This document shows, one piece after another, positions 10,626-23,105 of a stretch of 64,000 bases of DNA. Below the pieces are notes generated by a model. The model was not told the DNA's origin and searched no databases. It saw nothing but the letters and a program-made list of their open reading frames with translations. Location: assembly GCA_023376005.1 (NCBI GenBank), contig CM042145.1, positions 63,762,815 to 63,826,814 on the forward strand. Reading direction: 5' to 3'. Source of the DNA: Doryteuthis pealeii (lineage: Eukaryota > Mollusca > Cephalopoda > Myopsida > Loliginidae). The translations under genes were made by a program, and so were the position numbers. The number at the start of each line of letters is the position of its first letter. The stretch's first letter is position 1.

Positions 10626-11170
10626 ATGAGAGAGAGAAGAGAGAGAGAGAGTGAAGAGAGAGAGAGAGTAATATTAGATTTAGAGATATAGATTGTGGTC
10701 TTACTTGATTCATTACTTGTTACTCGGCTCCATTCTGATTTTGCTAACTCGGCTGGCCATCATCTTGTCTAGTGACTTCTCATCTACTAGGCTTTTCTTC
10801 TTTCCTTTCCTAATTCTTCTTGGGCTGGGACTAATCTGTTATTGTCTTAATTTAATAAACACAACAAGACCTGGGGTTCTTGATCAGCTTTTTTCTTCTA
10901 GCCCATATTGATTGGTTCCACGCAAGCTGAGATGGGTTCTCATCAGAGCCGACAATTACGTCTACACTCTCATGAGGCTGGCTCACACTCTAACTAACTC
11001 TCATTTTAAAAACTATTCACGTATCTGCCATGGCGCCCAAATCGCGTCTCTAACGTCGAGCGTATTAACAGTCACTGGTAATTTTCTACGGAGAACCTAC
11101 ATACCAAAGTAACGACCTTAATTTAAATTCCAGCTACAGGTCTGTCACAAATTCATGACCTCTCATGAAT
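10626..11170 (+). repeat. GAGA-leader dispersed repeat
   Basis: It starts with an imperfect (GA)n tract (10,626-10,668), then GATATAGATTGTGGTCTTAC, a TTAATAAACACAACAAGACC segment, CATGGCGCCCAAATCGCGT, and an end near TCATGACCTCTCATGAATG. It is the diverged relative of the V+/U+ start (35,880-36,600). Confidence 0.6.
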
Positions 11171-11715
11171 GTAACATTTTTAATAAACTACTATTTTAAT
11201 TATATTTTTCGCTGGAAAGTATCCCACTTCAAAAATCAGCACACTTGGGTGATCACTAATTACCTATTTTAAAATATTTGAGGTAGGCTCATTGTCCTTG
11301 TTCTATGAGCTCGCTATCAAAACACCAATCATGGCCAGCATTCTTTGGCGGCGAAGCCAAAGAGACAAATTCTTCTCTTTTCTGTCAAGACTCCCGAGAC
11401 AGATGTACCGAAAAAGCTTCTCCTATATCTTCTGAGGAGAAGATAGCCGCTTACACCAGTGACTCCAATAAATCACCTACCTCGGATTTCAGCCTAAATG
11501 GACTATTATTTTATATTAACATTCCCGCAGCACACACTTAGTGCAACAATTTTTATATAGTTTATGTTAATGTCCGTAATACATGTCTTATTAGGTTGAA
11601 TTTATCTTTTCGATTTTCTGATTTGGTCTAAACGTTAAAGAAACAACTATGGAATTAGCCGATCATATATTTACAAAATAGAATAATGGAATATAAATGA
11701 TATATATATATATCA
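11171..11715. other. unassigned AT-rich sequence
   Basis: It holds the first instance of a motif pair (TTGGGTGATCACTAATTACC; TATGGAATTAGCGATCATAT) that recurs after the SINE-A copy at 11,716. No conserved frame is seen. Confidence 0.5.
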
Positions 11716-11972
11716 AACCCTTTCACACGAGCAGGATGTGACACAAGTCAATTTCTAAGCGGAGTTTAGGAGCTTAAATCAGAAGTTTCCTTCTCCAGAC
11801 TGGTTACTTAGCCATTGTTAAGAAAAACAGGCTGCCCGGCTATTTTGTTAGTAGCGAGAAATGGATTCCATACTTTCCCAAGGGTATTTAGCACCAATAA
11901 AATGTAAAAAACAGCATCATCCAGGATCTGAATTCAGGTCGACGAGTCCATTTCTTACCACTCAAAGCATAA
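11716..11972 (-). repeat. SINE-A, diverged copy
   Basis: The body blocks are conserved (AGTCAATTTCTAAGCGG; CCAGGATCTGAATTCAGG). The tRNA-like head has decayed to TTTGAGTGGTAAGAAATGG, so the A box is lost. It corresponds to 47,961-48,220. Confidence 0.7.
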
Positions 11973-12106
11973 TGATTTTTTGAGTTATGTTTACTGTGTA
12001 ACGAGGGTAGTGAATTTTCCGTTTTTCTTTCTTAATAAACTTTATTATTAATATGTCTTCGTAAAAGTATCCCTTTTATTTCCTTATCAGCACCCTTGGG
12101 GATCAC

Positions 12107-12202
12107 TAATTACCTTGATGCTAGTAAACTGAAAATAAATGTTACTTAAGTTTGAAATTTGTCTTTCCGATTTACTATTAAAAGAACGACTATGGAATTT
12201 AG
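12107..12202. repeat. asymmetric spacer at the fold-back point
   Basis: The left arm ends at CACCCTTGGGGATCAC (12,091-12,106) and the right arm starts at ATCACCCAAGGTGTGC (12,203). The 96 bp between matches 48,360-48,456 of the second U copy, where sequence continues as GCGATCATATATT instead of switching. The switch point falls at a GATCA shared by both strands. Confidence 0.8.
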
Positions 12203-12392
12203 CATCACCCAAGGTGTGCTGATAAAAGAATAAAAAGGGATACTTTTACGAAGAACATATTAGAAATAAAAGTTTTATTAAAAGAAAAAAACGGAAAATT
12301 CATACCCTCCTACACAAGATAAACACATACTCAAAAAATCATTATGCTTTGAGTGGTAAAGGAATATATCTTCGTCACCTGAATTTCAGAAT

Positions 12393-12612
12393 CCGGATGA
12401 TGCCTGTTAACATTTTAATCATGTGCTAATACCCTTGGGAAAGGTATGAAATCCAATTCTCCCTCCAGCCTATGAACAAATAGCCGGGCAACTGGGTCTT
12501 TAACAATGGCTAAGTAACCATCTAGGAGAGGAAAAACTTTCTGAATTTAAACCCAAACTCCGCTTAAGAAATTGACCTTGTGTCACATCCCTAGCTCGTG
12601 TGAAGGGTGATA
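12393..12612 (+). repeat. SINE-A (inverted copy of 11,716-11,972)
   Basis: Plus-strand body blocks CTGAATTTCAGAATCCGG, CCCTTGGGAAAGGTATGA and GAAATTGACCTTGTGTCACA are in order, with small indels. Confidence 0.65.
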
Positions 12613-13755
12613 ATATATATTCAAAGTATTCCATTATTCTACATTTTGGGTAAAATTATGATCGCTAATCCCATAGTTTTTCTTTTAACGTTTAGAACCA
12701 AATAAGAAAATCGAAAGATAAATTTCAAAAACTTTAATAAAACATGTATACGACATACATAACATAAATTGTTGCAAACTAAGTTGTCTGCGGAATGTAT
12801 ATAAAATAAAGTCCATTAGCGTGAAATCCTGAGGAGGTGAAATATTGGAGTTCACTGCTGCTACGGCTATCTTCTCGCTCAGAAGAAATGATAGGTAGAA
12901 GCTTTTTCGTACATCTTTTCTTCGGGGAAGTCGGTTGAACAGAAAAGAGGAATTGTCTCTTTGGCTTCGCCGCCAAGAATGCTGGCCCATGATTGGCTGT
13001 TTGATAGCAGGCTCATAGAAACAACACAAGACGCCTACCTCAAATATGTTTAATAGTAATTAGTGATCACCCAAGTTGCCTAGATATAAGAACTCCGGAT
13101 ACTACCACAAAAATATTATTAAAATATAGTTATAAAAATGTTACAATTCATGAGAGGTCATGAATATTGTGAACAGACCTGTAGCTGAGAATCTTTAAAT
13201 TAAGGGTCGTTACTGTATCGTAGTCTCCGTAGAAAAATTACCAGTGACTGTAATACCCGTCGACCCTTAGAGACGCGATTTGGCCCATGGCAGATACGTT
13301 GATAGCTTTTTAATGAGAGTTAGTTAGATGTGAGCCAGCCCCTCGAGAGTGTAGACTAATCTGTCGGCTCTGATGAGACCCATCGGTCAAGCCTTGCGGT
13401 GGATGAACCAATCAATATGGCTAGAAGAACAAAAAAAGGGGGCTTGATCAAGAAACCCCAGGTCCTTGTTGGTTTATTAAATTAAGACAATAACCAAGAA
13501 TTAGTCCACCCAAGAAGAATTAGCAAGAAGAAGAAGCCAGTAGATAGAGTCAACTAGACAAGATATGGCCACCATGTTAGACAAATCACCAGATGGAAGC
13601 CAGTAGTAACAAGTAATGAATCAAGTTAAGAACCACATCTATATCTCTAATCTAATATACTCTCTCTCTCTCTCTCTCTCTCTCCTCTTCTTCTCTTCTC
13701 TCTCATATACCCGATGTTTATAAAAGAGTATAAACGAAATGAAGTCCGTGTTGTA

Positions 13756-14008
13756 CATGTTAAAGTCATGGGAAATGGACTCGTCGCCGAGTTCAAATCC
13801 TGGACATGTCATTGGCATTCACTTAGCGCTAATACCTTGGAAAGAGTATGAATCCTACTCTCCTCAGTGTATGGGTAAATATTAGGCAGACTGGCTCTTA
13901 ACCTTGTTGGGCAAACCGTTCTAGAGAAGGAAACTCTGAATTCAAACCTGTTGAACTCCGCTTAAAGAAATTGACCTTGCTGTCGATCCTCCGTGCGGAG
14001 TTGTATAT
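13756..14008 (+). repeat. SINE-A (inverted copy of 10,319-10,592)
   Basis: TCATGGGAAATGGACTCGTC, a GAGTTCAAATCCTGGACATG B box region, and the GTTGAACTCCGC / AATTGACCTTG body are present. The A box region is disrupted by errors. Confidence 0.65.
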
Positions 14009-14334
14009 TATAATATATATATATATATATTATCTAATATATATAAAAACGGAAATTTAAACCCCCTTAAATCACACACACCATATCTCAAAACTCATTA
14101 TGTACCTCTTTGTTGTTTGTATTTCATTACCTATTTTATAATACCTATATATCCCACATAACGTTTGGGTTTTTGTAAAGTCATCAACGTATTATAAGAA
14201 GCAGTTTTGGCCACTAAACTCAAAACCACACATTTATTTCTATACTACCCTTTTCTGTTGCATAGCGCCTTCCCACTCACTAAATCTTATTATAATGGAG
14301 ATTGCAACATAAATTAGGTTATTATATTTTGTAA

Positions 14335-14722
14335 CACTTCCAAGAAAGATTATTTCGAATCCCTAAGAACACAGACGCCACAACCCTTAATGCCATAACT
14401 AATAAAGTTATAATAAGCCCTTCTTCAATAGCATCCGACCGGAAGTTCGAAAAATTCTTAAGAAAAAAATCTAAATTGGTTTCGGAGAAATCGCATCGCT
14501 CAACTTCTAGATTCTGACTATTTGTCGAATCGTGGAAAGCGAGACAAACAAAAACTCTTGAGGCAACACTTTCATTGGCAGATTTCTCAAAAAGGCATTT
14601 GACTGCAAACACCGTTAGAAGTATCGAGCAAATGATAATAGCGTGTATCTTCTCAAAAACTGTTACTGCTATAATGATTGCCTCTTCAAAAACACAAAAG
14701 CAATAGGGTAGGTCGGATTTTT
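14335..14722 (+). pseudogene. LINE fragment (inverted copy of 9,640-10,040)
   Basis: The plus strand carries the decayed fingers region, with AAATCTAAATTGGTTTCGG and ATTCTGACTATTTGTCGAAT matching the equivalent LINE segment at 44,530-44,590. Frameshifts are numerous. Confidence 0.6.
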
Positions 14723-14861
14723 CACTTTTTTAAAATATCAAACGCCCATCTTATGCGGAAAAGTGAGATGTGTTAGTGTGATGAATAATGAAGCAAGAAA
14801 AATTAGATTACTTTACTGTACCATTGCTTTGGAAAAATAGCATCCAAAATCGTTCCCATAC

Positions 14862-16705
14862 AACTAACTCATCATCATCATTCATTCTATATATATCTAT
14901 GTCACCCACTACAATCTCTCAGCCAACCTCCTCTATCATTTTATTGCACCTGGAGCCCTCCTGCGGAGCAGTCAGCATCTTCACATAACTGTCAATGTAG
15001 GTCCGTGCCTGGCGCCCACACTGCATTGTTCCGCTATGCTAGCACTTAATCCTCTCACCGCCACACATGTGCGTTGGCTTCCACAGGGGAAAACGTCGCT
15101 TATGAGCTCCCTTGCTTCTCAGCAGTGTCTCTGCATGTCTCTCTCTCACTCGGATAGTTTGAGATGGGGGGCAGGGACCGTACAGCTGTTCTCTGAGGGC
15201 TGTTTACCACGACTTTTCAAGACTGGCCACGCAGCATCTGTGCAGCATCCATCTAGCTTATTCTCAAGACGCTTTGGTTAGGTCTAGGCTGGTCAGCCAT
15301 AACTAGCAGCACCCACACAACCACAGCCTGACAACACAACCTGCCAGGAGATCGGACCTCCATTATGACTTATAAAACATATTTGTGGCCGACCATGCCC
15401 TTGTGCTATTCCGTGTATTTAACTATCGCTCTCTGTGGAGAGATATACCACCTAGTACGTGAATTTTTCTACTGGCCTTAAGAGGCTTGCCGTTGCAGAT
15501 AGGCATGAATTCATCTATTTCAATAATCCCCATAAGCACTCTGCTGTTTGACCGGAGTTCACCAATAGCGTCCTATATTCTTTGCTGCTTCCCAAGCTAT
15601 GTAGCAGTGCATCAAGCCTGTGCTCTGGTATACTGCAGAAGTGCAAGGTCATTCAGCATAGTCCGAATTCTGTATTGTCTGCTGCGGATATCGTCCTGCT
15701 TCTTGCCCTTTTTAGTGTGAAAACCTTTTCTTTATGGCCTAACTCTAAGTGATGTTCCGGAGTACGTAGTCTAGCAAATATTATAATATATATGGTTGCC
15801 AATGTGACTCCTGCGGCGATGTCAAAGAAAGTCTGTGTTCGCACCATCAGTGTGAAGCACACCGCTTTGCTATCTTGATAGCCTACATTATAGCTGAAAC
15901 CGTTATTTGAGCATCCATATTCTATAGTAATTATTATATTTTCCTCAGTATGGAATTCAAAATACCTTGGAGAAATCTACGTAATAATAGCGTTACTCTA
16001 GAATTCCTTTGTTCATACCCCTTCTACTGATCCCCCGTCGAAAGTCAAGATCTGAATTGTGGCATCGATTTCATGCGGAATCCATTTTGGTTTCTCCTAA
16101 GATTTTCTCTATTTCGGCCGAGGATTAAGTAGAAGGCATTATAATCTGGCTGCAATAGCATGAGAGTATGGTTTAGCGATTCGAGATCTCCTTTTAGGGA
16201 ATGGTTAGGGTGCAGCCTTTCGTCCATTTATCTATTTCTATTGTCTATATACTGCATTGCATAGCATTAAGCAGACGACACTGAACTTTCCTATCTTCCA
16301 CACCTCGCGGTATTCGCAAGTCCTGCTGCTTTTCTACCTTTTGTTCTTAAAGCTGTTTGATTGATCTATTTGTAAAGATTCCCCCAGCTTTGATATTTAT
16401 TGTTTATCTACATCTTTTGGCGTATTATTTTCTATGATTTTTGGGAGAATTCCCAGCAGTTTCTGGAAGTGGTCTTTCATTTCTAATTCTATCTTTGGCT
16501 GGCTTATTATTTCGATTTAGAGGTTGCTTTTCCTATCACTAATTTCGTTACTGTTGCCGCTAATCCGACTGTCTATCCTTACTGATTGTCTGATATATTA
16601 CGTACTGGTTGTAATCTATTTTGTCCTTTTTGTATTTTGGTTAAGGCACCTGGGCTTCTAAGGTTGTATAGGCGGTGTGAGTTGGGTTTTATTAATTGGG
16701 CGTTT
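14862..16705 (-). pseudogene. LINE reverse transcriptase relic (inverted copy)
   Basis: Mirror of 7,698-9,505. The 3' (ATG)n-like tail is seen as CATCATCATCATTC at 14,869-14,884 and the 5' edge as TTTTATTAATTGGGC near 16,700. It is heavily broken by indels and adds nothing beyond the copy at 43,880. Confidence 0.75.
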
Positions 16706-17987
16706 ACATGCTTAATTCCTGAGTAAAAAGCCAGCATATCAGAGTGTCGGTGGTGGTGGGTGGGACACTATTCTCAATTTGAATTCTATTTATACAAAAA
16801 TTAAATAAATTTCTGAAATTTAAATATTAAAATGGTAAATTTCTAACCCAATTCCTAGGCTAAATTAGCAAAAACGAAATTTTTAGTGCATTTTTAGATA
16901 AAGTATCTTGATGCTATAAAAGAATGAATAAATGTTCTCAGCATAAAAATAACCCAACAATGACCAAATGAAGTGGAACAAATCTATACAAACGAATATA
17001 TATATATATATATATGTTATAATAACAATGCGTTTCTGGTGAATCTCATGAGCGCTATATTCAATACCTATGAGTTGGAAATAGTACCAAAACCGCATAA
17101 TACGATTTTTAAGCTTTTTCTTTACTAATTATATACTCTGTTCATAAAAATTAAACATCGAGCTCTTCAAATCAAAAACCTGAAACACTCTAACCAGCTT
17201 AGATATCCTAATCTACCAAATTACTTGTATCCCCAACACATATTATATATATATAATTATAATATATATATTATAGTATATCATTATATATTTGTTGTAT
17301 GCCATTGTTGTATGCCATTGTTGTTTGCGTCACATCGAATACAAACAAAAGAAATATGGTTATTTGAACTATAATTCCTGATTATTATTTTAAATTTATC
17401 CGGGCTTACAAAGGATTATACCCCCTGTCTATCTCTATAATCAATCTATCTATATCTATTTATGTATCTATCTGTATTCAGCCACTATCTATCTATTATC
17501 TATCTATCTTATTTTACTATTATATTATATATATATATATATAACTATATATTATATTACAATTTATCTGCTACCTGTTATCTATCTATTTATCTATATC
17601 TATATCTAATTCTTTAAATCCACCACTATCTATCTATCTTTGTATCTCCTCCTGTTACGACTCGACTTTGGCCTCTGCCTTCCAATAAATGAAAGCCTCT
17701 CCTCAAAATTCACAGCCGCAACCGAGACGTAAAAGTTCAAAGCTTATCGACCACTTGATATTACTCCTCCCATTTAAGACACTTGAACTCCGCCGAATTA
17801 AAAAGTGCTACGACCACTCACGTAAACGTCATACTGTAGTCAGCGTAGTACAATCTAAATACATTTTCTTTTCCAATAGATCATGGAGTATTGTGCATTC
17901 TTTACGGACAGTCAAACCAAGCCAAACTACGTATTCAATAGACAGATGCATATCAAACAAGATTCAATCTCAGATTTTAACCCACAA

Positions 17988-18240
17988 TAAGTAAGTAAAG
18001 TCATCGGGTGTGCCTAAGGTCAGTATCCAGCCGACAGCAAGGGAGTCTTGTCCCCTTTTCCAGTAGCCGCATGCCAAGGAGATTATTTTGGAGGTCTGAT
18101 TGCTGAAACGCCACACCTACTACAGCTCCTCACTTTACTTCAAAAATCCCTGTTGCTAACTCATACGCTGATTTTGCGAGACCTGAACGAATCAGAAACT
18201 TTGTTCCCAGTCCGAGGCTCCAACTGACTGAGCTTATATA
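17988..18240 (-). repeat. SINE-B (inverted copy of 6,191-6,432)
   Basis: The tail appears as AAGTAAGTAAAGTCATCGGG and the head end as CAACTGACTGAGCT. The order matches the plus-strand copy, with small indels. Confidence 0.7.
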
Positions 18241-18825
18241 TCTCCTCTATTTGCAGAAATGTCTGCTCAATAAATGCAGAAAAGGACGACAACTCCCCAG
18301 GGAAGCAACCATCTACACTGACAGTAGCAAATTGGTTGTACTTACTGCACACACACACAAAACCCCCAAATTGATTAAGACCCCAAATGGTTAGATCGGC
18401 TCCCTTCCCTGGTTGTCAACTAACAGGAAGAAGTTGTGAAGATAAACACCGCTGCCGAGCAGCTTACAAGATCCCGAGTAGAGGCTAGCGGAGAAAAACA
18501 CCAAAACAATTCGGAGCGGGAGTCCTAGATGGAGTAATGGCTGAACTCAGTGCTACACAGCAACCCTGCCAAACACCACCATTCCAAACTGCATTGGTTT
18601 CTACTTTTCCTTTGTATCCAGTGACAGTGTGTAGAGGGGATCTGGCTTTGGCAACAGGGCAGTACTCCTCCATGCAACCCACCCAGGCTACTTAGTTCAA
18701 AAAAAAAAATTGGGACAATACGCCGTCTCCTTTCGCAGACGGAAGGATGTCAACCAACTGAGATTCAGAAGTGAAATTCATTTTTTGCAACATCATCATT
18801 CAATCGTCCATCAGATATCTTATTC

Positions 18826-19517
18826 ACGTAATTCCATTGTCAAATCATCCAGAAAAAGTAAAATTGTCACCCACCCACTCAATTCTGTCTGAAATGTGTA
18901 CACTAATAGATTATGGGGAAGAAAAGTAGACAAACACAGGATTTATGGAACACTGGATGTTTATTGTCGACATGCAACGTTTCGTCATTATAGACCTTCT
19001 CAGACGAATAAATTCTTGCCTCATAAAGGACATTTTCAAAATGTGAGAAGAGTGTTCAATAGGGCAGTGTGGTTGGTGGGTAGTGATTCTTCTCTCAAAG
19101 ATGGGGAGTTTTAATGGGATGCTTTGATTCGGTCCAACACTTATAGATTATTTAATGTTAGACATTTCCCAGATATATGAGCTCCCATTTTTCAAATCAG
19201 AAATCATCAATTAAACTCAAATTGGTTGACTTAAGATTTTTGAATAGCAGTTGGATTTTGTGGGGCTAAAAATTCTTTTATAAATCAATTTATGTAGGAG
19301 CTCAGAAACTCATTTTACAGACAAAATAAATTACAAAAGTTGACATTTTTCGCGACACCTTCAAATTTGGAACTTAAAAATCGACACAACTTCGCCAATT
19401 TCTTGAATTGGAAGCTGAATTTTCGGAATATCTAACATTAACATAAAGTCTACGCTTGACGAAATTTCAAAAGGATTGAAGGGACTGCACTTGGAATATT
19501 TACATTGGAATTACCAC
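18826..19517. mobile_element. TIR transposon with nested insertion (inverted copy)
   Basis: GTAATTCCATTGTCAAATCA near 18,830 and TTGGAATTACCACC near 19,512 are degraded termini. The nested insert and its flanking ACACTTATAGATTAT and ACACTAATAGATTAT direct repeats are recognisable at 19,135 and 18,898. Confidence 0.65.
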
Positions 19518-21060
19518 CTCTTATTATTTAAAAATCAACTATTCAGTAGTTCCAATCCCAGAGTCAGAGATTTATCTAAAATTTAGAAGCTTCCCTAATT
19601 AATCTATTCTAAAGACATTCTAGACGATAAGGAGTTCGACTCCCACAGTTAGCTACTTGGCCTAGATTGATATGTCCTGGATGTTATGACTGCTTTTTAT
19701 TCGGAGAAGCCCCTAATAAATTCAATCAGTCAAACGTTAAGCCTTAGCAACTATTAGTTTGATTTTCCAAAATATTGCCCTTATGGCAACCCCACCCCAC
19801 CCAATCCTTTTTATTCATTATGTGCTAGAATGCGGTAACTGATGTCTTAATGTTTTAGGATGACGTTTAAATCTATCTGATGGCGAAGTCCAATTCTGAG
19901 ATCTGAGAATATGATTACCCTTTCAACACCATTACTCCAGATCTACTCTGACCCGACTTAGGTAGGACGTTTAGTCCCATCTATAGATACACTAGAAAAA
20001 GCGTGATCTTATTAAAATTGTATATACCCATCAAGAATGAATAAAACAAACACGTTCGTTAAAAATAACCTAAGTGTTGACATGCCATAAATCCAATTTA
20101 CAAAATGTATGTATAGAGCTTGATCTTTTTCTTTTTACTTTTTTTTCTTTTTTTTCAATTTTATTTAGTTCTGTACGTTTTCCATATCGACCTTCACGTT
20201 CTTACCTATTTAATCCTGTGTGTTTAGATAATTATATAATTTTTTGTCATGTGTTTTTGTTGGCATTTTTTTTTGTGTTGTGTCTTTTTCCTCATGTCAT
20301 AGTAATTATTTTCTTGTTATTTATTTTGTTTAATTAAAGAGAATGTATAAATGAAATTATCTAAAACATGTCTGATGCCCACGTGAACCTGTTTTTGACA
20401 TCTTACTCTAACCGCTTTATTTGCGTAGCATTAGCCAACCAGATGTACAGAATGCCCAAAATTCTATTCAAAGCCAGTTATCTGTTAGCGCTGAACAATC
20501 AGTGGCGCACTAGGTTTGATAACTCAAGTGGGTCTAAACTGGCGAGGGATATGTTTAAAGAACGACCCCCACCCTGAACCAGTTAATAATCACATAAATG
20601 ACCAATGCCGACCCAGCGCTGTTAATAGCACAGCGTAATATGAGGTGGGCTTAAAACTTCATAATTATCGAAACGTTCATATGATACATCATATCTCCAC
20701 AGAGACTTTTCTTTTATCTCAATAGATCCAAAGCTCTCCAATACCGTTAGTATGGACTACAAGCGAACTACGAATGAGAAAAATAAACCTTATTTGACAC
20801 ATTCTATAGATGTACTTGGCCAGCCTATGAACTTTCTGCTGTCCTGGTACTTCATAAATGCCTGTAAAAGCGTTTTGGTAGGCGGAAAAAAATAACTGTG
20901 TCAATACAATTGATTTCATTTACCTAAACAAGAATTCTAAGTGGCCGGACTGTAAATATAACAATATTTAATTATGTTACTTTTATATAAAGCTGACTTT
21001 CAAACCACTATTCGTTCAATATGTAAAAAAGTATAATAACCTTCATTTAACTCTCTCCTC

Positions 21061-21095
<35 letters not shown>

Positions 21096-21702
21096 ATCTC
21101 TCTCCTCTCTCATTCTTTTTTTCTTTCTTTCCTTCTTTTCATCTTTCACTTATGTACGCATTGTAACAGATTAGCATTCAATCGCTTCGCACGCTTACCC
21201 CCTCTCATATATCTTCCCCTAATCTCTTTCTTCTTTCTGATTTGTTTTTCTGTTGTAGCATTGTCCTTTTCATCTCCTTTCTTTCTTAGATTAAAAACGG
21301 AATGGCCATTCTTTAGCATGAGGTGACGACATTTCATAGAAAAAAAAATTCGCGATAAGCTACACCCACGATAATTAGATTTACATTTTGTCCAATTTCA
21401 TTTAGACGATTGGTATGCGTCTCCATTTCAATTAATTGTTGCTCTATATATGTTTACTTTAAAATCTACTTCAAATAGTTTCAATATGTAAAAATTAAAT
21501 AATCTTCATTTAACTAATATATATATATATTATTAGTAAATGCAAATATTATTTATATAGTATATATATATATATATAATATATTCTTTTTATAATAAAA
21601 AACGAATGGATTTTCCATAGCAAGTCATGTACTTTTTTCTGGAATGAATTGACATGGAATTACCCAGAAATTTATTCGCCCTCTCCCCATACCCCAAAAC
21701 AT

Positions 21703-21972
21703 TAAGGAAGCCCCGGTAATGGTTAAATTCGATGGGCAATGGACTCGTCGCTCGAGTTCAAATCCTGACGTGTATTGCATTTCACTGCACGAAAGTCATA
21801 TGAATCCTACTCTCCCTCCAGTATATGGGTAAATAGCAGGGCAGAGTGGTTCTTTAACCATGGCTTAGGTAACCAGTTCTAAGAAGGAAAAACTCTGAAT
21901 TCAAACCTGTTGAACTCCGCCTCAAGAAATTGACCTTGTGTCGTTATCCTGATCGTGCGGATGGAGTTGTAA
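21703..21972 (+). repeat. SINE-A (inverted copy of 2,387-2,646)
   Basis: TAATGGTTAAATTCGATGGG, GAGTTCAAATCCTGACG and the CTGTTGAACTCCGC / GAAATTGACCTTG body are present, with indels. Confidence 0.65.
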
Positions 21973-22079
21973 ATATATGTACGACAAGGACAAGCATGAG
22001 GAGCCTTCTCAAACCGTACACGAGAAAAAACAAAAATGTCTAGTTCTCGGCTTTGAGAACACCTTGCACATCAGTATTA

Positions 22080-23105
22080 ATTCTCGCCGAATGTAAACGA
22101 GCCGTGTCGGCTGGGCGCTTTTAGAATACACCCGACTGGCATCTCTGCATAGGGACACTGTGCGTGGTGGCGACCCATGGATGCTTAAGGACGAACACTG
22201 TGGATGAGCACAGTCTCTAAATTAAAAGCAACACTCCACTTAGATTCACACCGAGCCGTCTCCGATCTCCGGCTGGTCTATCGCCAAGCCCTACAGCCTA
22301 AATATGATTGTTCCGATCTATTCCCTTATGGTACGCCCAACCCCTCTTAATCATAATAACTATAGGCTGGATTGAGGGCTGCATGTCCTCCCATGGGAAG
22401 TCGTTAAACTATGAGTGAGGTTACACTTCTGGAGTCTGATGAATGTTGAAGCACCCTTCATCACCATTGTTACTTGTCCACTCTGACCCGGTAGTGGTAG
22501 TACTTGTTAGAGCCATCTATGGGGTAAATAGAAAAGTTGTGTCATGAAAAAAAATGTATGTCATTCCATTAAGAATGAATTTATTTCAAAAAAAAAACCT
22601 TTTTTTTTTTTTGGCAATTTTAAAAAAAAAATTTAACCCCCCCCCAAAACTGAGGTTGTTATCGTCGAAACAAACCAAAACCAAACCAATAACCAGTTCT
22701 GGGGAATGTGGACAACCCTTCATTTTATTTATGCATCACACACTAATTTATTTCACAAACGTATAAATAAACCCCGAGGTTCATATGCCGTAAAAACAAA
22801 CCAAACCCAAACCAAACCTTAACCCATAGATGGACCCTAACAGATACTACTACCTATGGGTTCCAGAAGGGACCAGGCAGCAATAGCATAAAAAATGTGT
22901 TCCACATTCCCAAACCTTATCCAACCTTTCTGGTACACTCTGACGGTCACGGTAGTAGTACCTATTAGCCGGTTCCATCTATGGCGTTAAATAGGAGGAA
23001 TGTTTTCTATAAAAAGAAGTATCCATTAAGAAGAATTTAATTTCAACCTTTGCATTAAATGACCCACTGAAGTGATAGCCGTTAAACAAACCAAACCAAA
23101 CCATG
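22080..23105 (-). repeat. GTTTG-headed repeat array (inverted copy)
   Basis: It mirrors 1,255-2,275, with AAACCAAACC heads at about 22,675, 22,800 and 23,090. A poly-C/poly-A expanded segment at 22,585-22,650 is absent from the clean copies and looks like sequencing error. Confidence 0.65.
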
